A stretch of 64,000 nucleotides of DNA from Gigaspora rosea (Eukaryota; Glomeromycota; Glomeromycetes; Diversisporales; Gigasporaceae), in NCBI GenBank assembly GCA_003550325.1, contig QKWP01000276.1:144122-208121 (forward strand). The letters run 5' to 3'. Within the stretch, counting starts at the first letter, position 1. Each line of letters opens with the position of its first letter. Below are positions 34,564 through 46,564 of the stretch, piece by piece. The notes below the pieces were generated by a model that saw nothing but the letters and a program-made list of their open reading frames with translations, was not told where the DNA came from and did no database searches. A program made the translations under genes and the position numbers.

Positions 34564-35359
34564 ATGAATATATCGGCTCTTATTGTCGAATCTGCTGTGC
34601 CTATTATGATAGTGGCATCTGAATATTGTTCAGATCCAGACATTTATGGTCCAGCTTGCTTAAATTGGTTTTACATAGCAAGACCTAATTGTCGAAGTTC
34701 ATGTTCAAATGAATATTATGTGACATCCTGTTATATAGCAGATGACATCAGAACGGTTTTTCATTTGATCGCCAAAGTAGCTTTGTTACATCTTGCATAT
34801 TTACGGTGCAAAAATATTGTTCAATATTTACGTCACCTGTTTGTTCCCTATATAATTCACCTAAATTTATATATTTTCACATAACAATTATGGGTACACG
34901 TCTTATAGAATTAATTCTTTTAGTTGCAGTAAATATTCTTGACACTACAAAATGTGTAGGTGCATATTGCAATCCTGATCATCCAGAATGTCTATTTATT
35001 CCTGTTGTGTTGAATATACGAGAAATAATTGTACATATTTTTCGACTGTATTATATTATTTCCGAGTTTGTATTTTATTATATCTTTTTCTTTTGAGTAA
35101 AGATTTTATGAAGAAGAAAGATACACATATTATGAACAAGACAGATAAAAAAGAGAAAGAGATAAAATATCAATTAATTTTATTCGCGATTGATATATTA
35201 CAACTCGCGGCAATTGGTTTATATCGAATAATACGACTTTATTATAAAACCAATAATTATTTAAATTTAAAAACACATATTTACGCTGATGTTTTAAGCA
35301 CTGCATTCACTATTTTTGTAATGACAAGATTTGGGATTAGTATACCTATATTACTGTAG
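34564..35359 (+). CDS. Putative cysteine-rich multi-span membrane protein (unit A), exon structure unresolved
   Basis: Three exon-like pieces in different frames. The first (34564-34884) has YCSDPDIYGPACLNW, PNCRSSC and SCYIADDIR, a cysteine-rich possibly extracellular segment. The second (about 34950-35096) has CNPDHPEC followed by a hydrophobic helix (IISEFVFYYIFF). The third (about 35101-35359) has a charged loop (KKEKEIKYQ), a helix (LILFAIDILQLAAIGLY) and another hydrophobic end (LSTAFTIFVMTRFGI). The pieces could be joined by introns, but I could not find a set of sites keeping all frames, so the copy may be broken. The antisense frame at 34278-34643 is also open. The family is not recognised; a duplicate lies at 45407-46260. 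Confidence 0.4.
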
Positions 35360-35744
35360 TTATGAATATATGAATAGGGACATATAATTTCAAAAACAAC
35401 CGTTAAGACTTAGTTCAGTTAAAAAGTTTGGTTAAATATCCGATATGGTTCTAATCAAATACTGTTTTGGTTAAATATAGTTCAAGTTCAAATTTCAGGT
35501 TAAAAGATGGTTCAATTCTAATAAATCTGATTTATAATATCATTGATCTTAACATGATTTAAAAATTACAGTATTTACGTTAATAAATTAAATTTGTATA
35601 ATATTTTGCAATATGGAGTTTCAGAATTAATTAGGCGTCCGATTTCAGATAAAATAAATGATGTATTTATTTCAAAACAAGTGGCGTATAAATTCTATGC
35701 TTTTAAAAGTATATACTTATTTACATAACTGCCGAATTGTTTGT

Positions 35745-35900
35745 GGTGACTCTTATTTACATAGCACAGAATTGTAAGTGGTAACTTACGTGGTAAAGTT
35801 ACCTGGAAAGTTACCATGGTAAATTACCGGTAAGTTATCATTTTTTGGTAACTTACGATAACTTACCTATAACTTACCAGTAACCTACAACTCTGCATAA
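35745..35900. repeat. GGTAAGTTACC low-complexity tract (unit A)
   Basis: A run of GGTAACTTAC, GGTAAGTTACC and AACTTACC words, self-complementary over most of its length. Orthologous tract in unit B at 47540-47695. Confidence 0.75.
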
Positions 35901-36557
35901 CCGCATATCAATAAATATATATCAAAAGAAGCTAATTTTATAATTGATTACGCTTATTTAATTTTTAATTCTGAATTAAGCAGAAAACTGGACCTTTGAA
36001 ACTTTCACTTATTTTCGAATTAATTATGAAACTCCAATGATTTTATTATATATGAACTTGAGTTGTATTTTTTTAACCTAAAATTGTACATTAAATCTAA
36101 CAACCCCATTAGTTCTAATAACGGTCTCAATTATATGGTCTTGTCTGCAAATTAATAGTTAAAATGTATAAATAGTCTTTTATTAGTCTTTATTAACCAG
36201 ACCGAACTAGACTGGACTATATACATCTCTTGTTATTGAATGATAACTTGACCTAATCTATTGAAGTGAGAAATAAATTTTGTGTCGATTTTAAATAAAC
36301 TTACATATTTTGCTCATGCTTCAGATTCAAGAAAAAAATTTTTGAGACATTGAAGAATTTTAAATTCATATATCTACGCAAATTTATTGAGTTAATATAA
36401 CTTAGATAAATAAAGTATTATATATTGTAAATATTTGTATAATTCATTTTGAGCACATTGTTAATAAGCAATGTCTTTAAATTGATTTAAGAGGTAAATA
36501 ATGGTTAAAAACTATTAAGAATAGTAAACTTCATCTCAAAAACTGCTGTAAATAAAT

Positions 36558-36780
36558 TTTGGGGATGATGTTGAAATCGAATGATGCTGAAATTTGAGGT
36601 CTCTATTTAAAACTATAAGCCTGATAAAATCCACGTATACTTTTTAAATATCAAATCTACCCAAAACCTTTGTCTTAACCCTATAAGACAAAAACGAAAA
36701 AAAAATCCCAAAAAGTTTTTAAAATTTCATATCAAATAAATCAAAAATCAGCATCATCTGATTTCAGCATCATCCCGACA
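36558..36780. mobile_element. MITE shared by both units (copy A)
   Basis: Inverted ends GGGATGATGTTGAAATC and, reversed, GGGATGATGCTGAAATC, about 220 bp, bordered by AATAAAT-like sequence. It is present at the matching place in unit B (48993-49200), so it inserted before the duplication. Confidence 0.7.
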
Positions 36781-37769
36781 ATAAATATAATTTTTTAAAA
36801 TGATGGAACACAACTAGTTTACAAAAAGAAGTTACTTATGCCAAATAAATGTTTGTTAAGTCTTGACAAATATTTTTGTGAAGAAGGTTTTTTTTTTGTT
36901 CTAATAAGGGTAGAATTATTGAAATCATTTGAGAAGATATGATAGTTGAAACAAGAATGACACGGGTATTTAATCGTAAAATGCATAATCCGCCTTCCAA
37001 TAGACATTTATTCAAAGGGAACCGATTATATTTAGAATATGAGTAAAGCTAGGAAATAAAATAGTCACATATGTAATAATTTTTAATTTTTGGGATAAGC
37101 ATTTGAAATTTTTATAGGCAATTTAAATAATTAAAATTAAATTAAATTAAAAAAAATTTTAATTTAAAAAATAAATGGATTAATAAACCTTTAATAAAAA
37201 AAAAAAAGATTGATAAAAATATTTAATAAGCATATTAAGAAAAAGAAAATTTCTTCTTGAACACGAGTATTATTTAATAAATTTGCAAATCCGCGTGACA
37301 TAACATATAAATTTTAACTAAAATTAAACCGAAAGGGTTATAGTTTATGTTAAAATTTTTGCAAGAAACATTTTTTGTTGGAATCTCAATGACTAACTTA
37401 TAATCAGGGTTTAGAGATATTAACAACACATGTTTCATACAATAGTGTACAAATAAAAATTCTCATAAGAAAAATTAAATTAAATTAATCAAATAAAAAA
37501 TTTTTATCATTAAATTAAAAGTTATTATATTCTTTATATAAAAATAATCAAGAATTGCATAATTATACACGGACATTTGGGTGTGAGTAATTACAAGTAT
37601 AATAATAAGAAACATCATTACATATATAATCTGAAATTAATTATTTCTATATAACAGAAGAAATAGTTTTATTACTAACATTTGGTGACGCCATTAATAG
37701 TGTGAAGAAATAATTAGAATAGTAAATAAAAAAAATAAATAAATAAATAAAAGACTATGAACATAATTA

Positions 37770-39555
37770 TCAATTTCTGTTTACAATTTCATAAACTTCA
37801 TAATCACTAGCCGTAAAAAAACCACTCATTGAATTCACTGAACAAATTTGTTCATGATAACTTTTTTTTTTACAATACCACATATTATCTATAATCATAT
37901 TTGTGGATCGTAGAGACAAATCTCTTTTACCAAATGATGGACCAAAGCATTTGTCATAATGAATTGCTTTATTAACATTTTTTACTCTACTTATGGTAGA
38001 CTTTATGTTCGAAAATCTAAAAATAAAGCTATCTTTTGTTTCTGCATACTTTTTACTATTTGTTTTTTCCCAATTAAGAGGATTATATCCTCCGATAATT
38101 TCATTAGTTTGATGGACCTTCAATACAACAACTGTTTTACGTTTGTTGTTACATTTTTTATGAAAATCCTCAATTTCAGAACCATCTATACTAGCTTTAA
38201 AAATTCGTTTATATTTATATGGATTATTTTTTACATTATAAGGAGTTTCGTGATAATCAATCCATGAAGATATTTGTTCTTCATGTTCTGGACTGATAAG
38301 ACGTTGTGACATATGTGTATAATAACTAAAATCAATCACAAACTCAGCTGTGAAAATTTGGTATTGCTCAAAAAATTCGAGTGCTTCCTGCACAGAAGTA
38401 TTTGAACTTATCATATCAGATAAATCAAGCGAGGATAATGTAATTTCAAATGCACTTTTACTGTCGTTATCCTTAGATGATGTTTTGATAGGATAGTATG
38501 GACTCAAAGTTTCTTTAGAAAGAAGTTGATTTAAAGTACTGAGAATTACTCTTGATTCTGGTCGATTGACAGGATCGTTGTCCCAACATTTTTTGTAAAG
38601 TTTGATGTATTGAAATGGTGTTCCTTCTATAGGATGCTCTCTATTTCCCTGAAATATGTGAACTGCACGTATAATTTCAGAATCAAAAGTTGAAAATGGA
38701 GGTCTTCCACTTGAAATTTCCCAGAGAATTTGTCCAAAGCTATAGATATCAGATCTCTTATCACGCTGTCATAGAAATTTCATTTATCTGCTTTGATAGT
38801 CCAAAATCTGTAATCTTTGGTTGTTTTTGATAAATTAAGATGTTTTTCGAATGCTAAGTTATTAAAATATAATGATTAAAGTACGTATTAGTATCTTAAT
38901 AAAATATAAAATCCTGTAAAATATTTATTGTACTATACTTACTAGATCTCTATGAATAATATTATTATCATGTAAAAATAAAAGTCCAAGTGCTATTTCT
39001 TTAGCAATATGTAGCTTATCTGTCCATTGTAATTTCGTAAAATTTACCATTAAGTAATCTCGTAAAGTTCCTTCGTCAGCATATTCTAAAACCATATTAT
39101 AATGTCCGTCGTTATCTATATATTTGGTTTGATAAATATCTTTGTTTTAAATAATTATTATTGGATACTTTCAAAAATTATAAATCACTCGTTTACCTTT
39201 CGTGACTCCATAGAATGAAATAACGTTTGGATGTTGAGAAACTCTTCGCAATAGTTTAAGCTAATACATGTATATGAATTATAAGAATTTATTTTCTATA
39301 GTAGTATGCCATTAAAGTTATAATAAATAATACCTCATTAATAAAATCTTTAATGATACTTTCATCTATATTCGTATCAACTTTAAGATACTTAAGAGCA
39401 ACTGTTAATCCACTGCCTCTCCACTCATATTTAAGAACCTTTCCAAAACCTCCTATACCGATCACAATAGGGTCTGTAAATTTATTATAATCGATATAAT
39501 TAATATGCTCATCGGAAATGGCTTTTTCAAGCCATTCTTCTGGTATGTTTGCCAT
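37770..39555 (-). pseudogene. Protein kinase-TLDc fusion gene, unit A copy
   Basis: Exons on the minus strand: 39555-39334, 39260-39197, 39139-38943 and 38853-37770, with GT-AG introns of 57-90 bp in correct phase. The N-lobe has GIGGFGKVLKYEW (glycine loop) and VALKYLK (catalytic Lys). The catalytic loop reads HRDLHSKNIL and the Mg loop DFGLSKQI. Just after that, near 38772, an out-of-frame deletion removes the activation-segment end that unit B retains. Downstream the frame is open for about 330 codons: DKRSDIYSFGQILWEISSGR (kinase subdomain IX), RPESRVIL, then a C-terminal TLDc domain (RLISPEHEEQISSWID, GGYNPLNWEKTNSK, TKDSFIFRF, FGPSFGKRDLSL, YEVYEI). TLDc is known from oxidation-resistance proteins; fusion to a TKL-like kinase is unusual. 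Host gene, inactive as assembled. Confidence 0.85.
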
Positions 39556-39718
39556 GACTTTTTGTTTATATTAATTTTGGTCTAAAAACAACATTCATTC
39601 GTATACGTACCATCAAAGTTTAAGGATATATAATAAAGAAGCACAGTATGATGCCACAAATTCGTGTACAGTAATAGGTGTACATGAAAACCAGGACTGT
39701 CGCAAAAGGTATCGGGGA

Positions 39719-39942
39719 TTTACTTATTTGTGCTGATAACCCAAAAAGGAAATTTAAATTTGTAAATAAACAAATTGTGTAAAAACACAAAGAAAATTTC
39801 GTCCCCGACATTAGTTTTGGTGTATTTTCGTCTTCTGCACGTGTTCGGAATTCATGTCGGGCTGATCCGGAACGATCAAAATTCGAACTCACTGATTGGT
39901 AGCTGCCTTTTTAGGAGTTGTATTACCGGCACAAATAGTAAA
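39719..39942. mobile_element. GGTAATACAA-family MITE (copy 2, unit A)
   Basis: Ends TTTACTTATTTGTGCTG and, reversed, TTTACTATTTGTGCCGG, about 224 bp, upstream of the kinase gene. The interior has GTATTTTCGTCTTCTGCACG and GGGCTGATCCGG, as in 23684 and 53973, but the telomere-like half is deleted. Confidence 0.7.
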
Positions 39943-42662
39943 GCAGCAGAAGTGGCAGTGAAGTGGCGTGGCATAGCAAGTTTTTTTTTAACCGAATTGA
40001 GTAGTAATTGTTGCTATGAAGCAGATTTCTGTTATGAAGCATATTTCTGTTTGGAGGGTAGGACAGGGTCGCGAATGGCAATTCAGTTAGACATTGAATA
40101 CGCATGTGGTTACAGAACATTGTTATATACTGCTACTGTATATTTAGCTGTGCTCTGGTTGGGGTAATTACCTCATTATTACCGGATCTGGAAGCTGATA
40201 GAAAATCATGTTCGAACTTTAACATACATTTTTTCCATGATGCTGATCTTTGCTGTACTGCACGAAATTTTCGTTGGCCGGGCCATCTTTTCGGTCGATG
40301 ACTGCATGTCAATTTGAATAAATAAATTCAAATAACTGTACTATGACATGTTTGTTAAAGAATTTTTAACATTACGATATTTATCATGTGGATATTATAT
40401 GAATGCATATTTTAGTAATCTGCACATAAAAGAATGACAAACGTCATGACAGTTTTCTCACACCCTGCTCACGTTTTTTGGATACAACTAGTCAAACCCG
40501 ATTTCTGAAAATTGATGATAGTCGAATAGATAAGTTTTTATAGTGAGTTAGTGTTGTGTAACCCAACCTAAATAATTTTGCCCGAAATCACCAAATTTTA
40601 ACAAATTTTACCAACAAACCTGCTAACCGTTTACTAAGTAAGATTGCTTGGATTGTAATTTTGCTATAATATTACTTGGCAGTACAAAGCTAGTATTAAT
40701 ACTCCGCAGGTTCGATCCGAGGTTTGAATCCGAATCGCCGGAGTGGCTCAGGTTACATAAAATGCAAAATTTTTTGGACGCCACTAACTTACTAAAGTTT
40801 AGTTTTTAATGGCTACATAGATATGTAACTTATTGATTCAGGTTCGATTTGGTCATTGAAAAAATTTTCAGTTGTGCTATAATGAATCGGTCATATTACT
40901 GTGATCGGATTATACTACTAACCTTCTTCAAAGATCATGCAATTTTTTATGTCATTGTGTCTATACTGCTAATTCTGATTCACATGCTTCCCAGCAGATA
41001 ACACATGGTTAAGCCACTGAGAATACATAATAATGCCTAATACTATTAAGGCAGGATTAACATGACTATGATGGTACAATTATGAAGGTAGAGGACAACT
41101 TAAAGAATTATACAAATACGGAAATGAGGAGGCGCAGGAAAAATTATTCGTTACACTGTCGTCTCGACAGGCCACTTTGGAAAACTTATTGGGTAAGGAG
41201 GGAGGATCTATGTAACAAGAACGAATATCGGGTTCGCAGAATCAACAATACTAATACAATCGGCCCTCTCAAAATCGGTATGCATGGTGGACAGGTTTTG
41301 CATTAGTTTTGAGAGGTTATGAATTTGAAAACATTACAAACTATTAGATTTATACAGTATATACTTTGAACAATTACACAACGATTACTTCATACTTTCT
41401 CATTAACAATTAATTCACTTAAACTGTACCTTACTCTCATACTTACTTCCCCTTGATTGATCACTCGATCAATCAATCGATCGAACATGTGACCATAAAT
41501 GGTCTGTCACATGTCTGAATCCGAGTTGATTCGAGACAAAATCTACCTCGATACTTACGCATCGAGCAGACTTAAAAAATAAATCACATTTTTTATTACG
41601 AATTTTAGAATATATTTTTTTATAATGATCATCATGCACTTTAATCGAACAAAAACCTGTTAAAGTCATACAATTGATAAATATAATACTATGTGATAAT
41701 GTTTAAGTGAATGAAATTCACGTTTTTACTGCGTTTAATCCAATTAGTTATGAGATTTTGCGGACGTACGTTGTGAAAGTGTAAATTATAGGGTGTCGGC
41801 TAAAACTATCTAATAACACACCTATCTAATCAAATCTATATTCAACAGTCAACTCAGACTCCTTAAACCTTGAAGTGGCAAGCAGAAAGAGGCGTTGAAG
41901 GTTGGGTCTCGAGGTTCGTAGGGTCTGGCTGCAACGATTTTGTGATAAGTATTTTCTTTTAATTGTCTTGATTAAATTACTGTTTGTTGTCTTTTAGTTC
42001 TCTCCTAATTAACGACTTGTTCTATTTGTTATGGAATACGTAGTTTGGATTCTTCAATTTATCGTTCACGGTGTCACGTGACGTCACAAGGATCGAAAAA
42101 TGAGATCACAGGATTAGGACTTTTATACGAATTTAACGCATCGGGGAGATTATCGGTATGAATAATAACAGTTTGTATTGGTTCAATTATCTATCAAGGG
42201 AATTACTAACGATAACACTTCTACTCTAATTTCGAAGGTTATTACTTTACAGCATTGAACTCTATCTTCGAGCTTTCTAGCTCTACTTCGTTAATATGGA
42301 ACTCTAACTGAGTTTTCTTCATTTGATGGTGAGCTCAAGGCTCTTTTATACTTTTAATTACAGACTAAAAATGATACAGAAAGTTAAAAAGAATCTTTCT
42401 ATACTTTCAATCCGTTTGTATCTTTCGAATCTTTTAATCCTTTTGAATTAAAAGATTCTTTTGATTCGTAATCGATACTATTTACTAAAAATAGAAATAT
42501 CAATATGTATATAAAAATATGAGCACAGCCCACTCTCGGATTGTGCTATGTCGATTTTGCCCGTCACAACGTACTGTGCGTACGTAATCAGATTCCCATG
42601 CATATTTATTTATAAGTAACCTATATTGGTCTTCAAACCCTTCTTTCATGTAATTCAAATTC
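39943..42662. other. Spacer between kinase and F-box genes (unit A)
   Basis: No gene recognised. About 40540-40800 is absent from unit B (compare 54775-54785) and contains GGTTCGATCC and GGTTTGAATCC, two B-box-like words. About 41460-41570 holds several short palindromes (CGATCAATCAATCGATCG, ACATGTGACC...CACATGT, CTCGAT...ATCGAG) conserved in unit B. TTCACGTTTTTACTGCGTTT at 41725 recurs upstream of the third F-box gene. Confidence 0.5.
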
Positions 42663-44094
42663 ATGGCAACAAAAATATTTACGGGCGATACGCCCGAATT
42701 AATGGAGATTATTCTCAATAATCTAAGTAATGAAATAAATTCCTTATACTCATGCGCACTTGTGAACCGGCATTTGTGCGAAATGTCAATTCCTATTCTT
42801 TGGCAGGATCCATTTTCATTCAAACGAAGAAATCCTTCATTCATTTCTCAATATTTTTCGTTTCTTGGCGAAGACGAAAAACTCGGTTTAAAAGACTTTG
42901 GGATAGAGATAGAAATTTCCAACCCACTGTTTGATTATGTCAAATTTTTAAAGGTTCTTAGTTTATCTAATTTAGGATATAAAGTTAAACAATGGACCGA
43001 TCTCAATCATCTCGAGCTTGACGATTCATCGAAGATGCACATTATTAATTTATTAATCAAATTATTTGCTGAGAGTGGGGCTATTTTGCGCACATTAGAT
43101 TTATTTTTTATTGTTTATGAAATTAATCTTGAAATCTTCTACTCCTTAGAACAACATGAGATATTTTTTTCACAGCTTGAAAATTTATATTTAAATGCGA
43201 CATCACGCTTAAACACTGAATGCACTGCTACATTACTAAGAACCTTGGCAAAAAATGCTTCAAAAATTAGTTCTTTGCAACTTGAAAGCTCTTACTCTGA
43301 ACATGGACCACGATTATTCCATATCGATTCTCTTATATGTATGATTAAATCACAAGAGCAACTTAAGCAAGTTAGTTTAAATGGGTTAGCTTTTACACAA
43401 TTGCGCGACATCATTACAGCTTTAGATAGTCAAAAAAAACTCATTGCAAGAAGTTATAATAGATGATTTTAAATTTGACGCAAAGTCCGAGTTGTTGAAA
43501 ACTTATAAAGACTTTGTACCAGTTCATATTAGTGCTTACTACCAGCCAGATCTATTGGAAACAGTAAATTGTAAAGTCAGCAATTTAGAGGTAGTTGACG
43601 AAGAAATTGATGCGTTAACTATAGTACATATTTTAGAAAAGTCTGGCACATTTTTACAACGATTAACACTTGAACCAGAAAATCATATTATGAATGAAAA
43701 TTTATTAATTGAAGCACTTAAATCCTGTCCAAACATTAGACATCTCAACATTTCGGGTATTGAGTTTTCCAAACAATTTATAACGCTTATTGGAACTTTG
43801 CAAAAACTTTTTTTTCTCAAATTGTGTTTCTATGATGATAATATTGATGACGATGACGAAGAAGAAATGACAATTCTAATAACTCAGTTTGCAAAAGTAT
43901 TGCCATTAACCTTGCAATATCTTGATTTGCAAGACCATGTATCATGGCTAGATTCATATGCAGACATTTTTCTCAAACATTGCAAAGCACCTTTAAAAAA
44001 GCTGTCAATTGGTGACCTTCATAATGAAGAAAGGAATGAAACTTTTGATTACGCGGGTCTGGAGGGATGTCTAAATTTAATTAGATTTAATTGA
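42663..44094 (+). CDS. F-box/leucine-rich-repeat protein, copy A (one frameshift)
   Basis: MATKIFTGDTPELMEIILNN opens an F-box-like domain (about residues 1-50, with CALVNRHLCEMSIPILWQD), followed by irregular leucine-rich repeats (LENLYLN, ISSLQLE, LKQVSLNGL, FLKLCFY, LQYLDLQDH, LKKLSIGDL) and an acidic insert (IDDDDEEEM). Such proteins serve as substrate receptors of SCF ubiquitin ligases; the substrate is unknown. The frame shifts in a run of eight A (43432-43439), where copies B and C have seven. Without the extra base the total is 476 residues. This could be an assembly error or a true mutation. The start is set by the ATG conserved in all three copies. Single exon. The final residues end CLNLIRFN. 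Confidence 0.85.
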
Positions 44095-44786
44095 TAATCT
44101 TAAAAAAACAAATGGAAGGATATGCTACATTAGTACCATGTGATCGTATAGTTAATTCTTTGTGTAATGATATCTATTTAAATGCGAAAACATCAGAATC
44201 GTAACTTTTTTTATTCCGCTTTATTTAGTATTTTATTTTATTTTATTTTATTTTTTTTTTTGCATTTTTATGTTACACATTTATTTTACAACCTGATTGA
44301 ATAAAAATCACGATAACATTAAATTTTGTGCCAAGTCTTCAACTCTTTTTTAAAGTTGTCACCAAAAAAGTTTCAGAAAAATAATTAAGAATAAATAAGT
44401 TATTTTCAATTTGGCTGAACGAATACTATAAAATAGTAAAATTGTTTAAGTTCCAAATCATTGAAATAGATTTGTTGTTCATGAATCATTATCGTTGCAT
44501 GTTGAATAATCGTTCGCAATTATTTGTTCCTTTTTAGTAATAATTTTGACTTAAAGCAAATTATCGATCATAACATTCAATTAAGAAACATATGAAAAAA
44601 GATCGGCATAAAATATTGGAATTATATTAATAAAATAATGCCATATTTTCAACTCTGTTCAGCATCATTTAATAGCTATATTTCGTAGAATGGTAGATCT
44701 GTCGTGCCTGAAGTTGACAATGCCTAAAGTCATAACTTCAAGTGCCTTAAATTGCACTTGACTGAAATTAGCCCCTGAAATTAGAC
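44095..44786. other. 3' flank of F-box copy A
   Basis: Noncoding. Conserved with 58200-58825 downstream of copy B, ending at the unit A/unit B junction. Short repeats of TGAAGTTGAC / TCAAGTGC type near 44700-44780. Confidence 0.5.
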
Positions 44787-45406
44787 TTGTCAAAAAATTT
44801 AATATCCGCATTTAGCAATATCAATCTTCAGCAAAAATTATCTTAGTACTTGAGCATAATCTCTATCACTAGAGAGAGATGCTTGAGAGCATCCTAAAAT
44901 AATTTTTATTTCACTTTAACGATTAATCCAGCATCGGCAGACATCTATCCATTGAATTACTAACACTGAATATTAGTATGTATACTTATTAGCCCGAGAT
45001 AATAAATATTTGGTTGATTTACGAAATTTCTATTGTAGCACTTGCTAATAGATTATCACAAAACTTTAATTTTGTGTAATTAATATCGGAAAACAATTTC
45101 CGTCAATATTACTAGTTCGTCCTTATATAGAAGAATCTATATTATTAAATTGTTTTTTCAAATTAGTATGGAAGAAATATAAATTTAGCACATTATATTC
45201 ATTCGACTCTTTTATTGCTTGCTGATTTTCTAAACGATATATAATAATTTCAACTAAATCTATGGAGTTAGCACAATTTAACATTACCTCATCATTATTT
45301 GTTGGTGCAGCCCTTATTCTCACGTTCGAATCATTCATTCGAATTTTATAGTAGACACTACTAATGGTACAATAAAGGAATTTTGGCCTTTTTTCTCTTT
45401 TGTATC

Positions 45407-46260
45407 ATGAATATATCGGCTCTTATTGTCGAATCTGCTGTACCTATGATGATAGTGGCATCTGAATATTGTTCAGATCCAGACAATTATGGACCAGGTT
45501 GCTTAAATTGGTTTTACATAGCAAGACCTAATTGTCGAAGTTCATGTTCAAATGAATATTATGTGACATCCTGTTATATAGCAGATGACATCAGAACGGT
45601 TTTTATTTGATCGCCAAAGTAGCTGTTACATCTTGCATATTTACGGTGCATAAATGTTTGTTCAATATTTACGTCACCTGTTTGTTCCCTATATAATTCA
45701 CCTAAATTTATATATTTTCACATAACAATTATGAGTATACGTCTTATAGAATTAATTCTTTAAGTAGCAGTAAATATTTTCACATAACAATTATGAGTAT
45801 ACGTCTTATAGAATTAATTCTTTAAGTAGCAGTAAATATTCTTGACACTACAAAATGTGTAGGTGCATATTGCAATCCTAATCATCCAGAATGTCTATTC
45901 AATCCTGTTGTGTTGAATATACGAGAAATAATTGTACATATTTTTCGACTGTATTATATTATTTCCGAGTTTGTATTTTATTATATCTTTTTCTTTTGAG
46001 TAAAGATTTTATGAAGAAGAAAGATACACATATTATGAACAAGACAGATAAAAAAGAGAAAGAGATTAAATATCAATTAATTTTATTCGCAATTGATATA
46101 TTAAAACTCGCGGCAATTGGTTTTTATATCGAATAATACTACTTTATTATAAAACCAACAATTATTTAAATTTAAAAACACATATTTACGCTGATATTTT
46201 AGCACTGCATTCACTATTTTTGTAATGACAAGATTTGGGATTAGTATACCTATATTACTG
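45407..46260 (+). pseudogene. Membrane-protein gene remnant, unit B copy
   Basis: Matches 34564-35359: MNISALIVESAVP, YCSDPDNYGPGCLNW, PNCRSSC, SCYIADDIR. The frame ends at 45610 because of a small deletion (TTTTTATTTGA where unit A has TTTTTCATTTGA). A 61-bp tandem duplication (about 45718-45838, CACATAACAATTATGAGTAT) and further indels break the middle. The third piece is cut at IGFYIE by an insertion. Clearly dead. Confidence 0.65.
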
Positions 46261-46564
46261 TAGTTATGAATATATGAATAGGGATATATAATTTCAAAAA
46301 CAACCGTTAAGACTTAGTTCAGTTAAAAAGTTTGGTTAAATATCCGATATGGTTCTAATCAAATACGGTTTTGGTCAAATATAGTTCAAGTTCAAATTTC
46401 AGGTTAAAAGACGGTTCAATACTAATAAATCTGATTTATAATATCATTGATCTTAACAATGGTTTGAAAATTACGGTAATTATGTTAATAAATCCAATTT
46501 GTATAATATTTTGCAATATGGGTTTCAGAATTAATTCGGCGTCCGATTTCAGATAAAATAATTA

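Larger units (their letters stand above)
35360..37769. other. Spacer between membrane-protein and kinase genes (unit A)
   Basis: A+T-rich and without a recognised gene. It contains the GGTAAGTTACC tract and the 36558 MITE. The sequence is conserved with 46270-50160 of unit B apart from insertions there. Telling signals such as promoters were not identified. Confidence 0.5.
33936..44786. repeat. Segmental duplication unit A
   Basis: Starts at TTGTCAAAAATTTAATATCC and aligns in order to unit B starting near 44787: membrane-protein gene fragment, ~2.3 kb spacer, minus-strand kinase-TLDc gene, ~3 kb spacer, F-box gene. Unit A is shorter because it lacks several elements inserted in unit B. Confidence 0.85.

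Noticed and set aside
34278-34643. Minus-strand protein gene
   Set aside because: Open in unit A and partly in unit B, but it lies opposite the cysteine-rich plus-strand frame and shows no domain. Kept only as an alternative.
42500-42844. 114-residue minus-strand protein
   Set aside because: Antisense shadow of the F-box start and its promoter.
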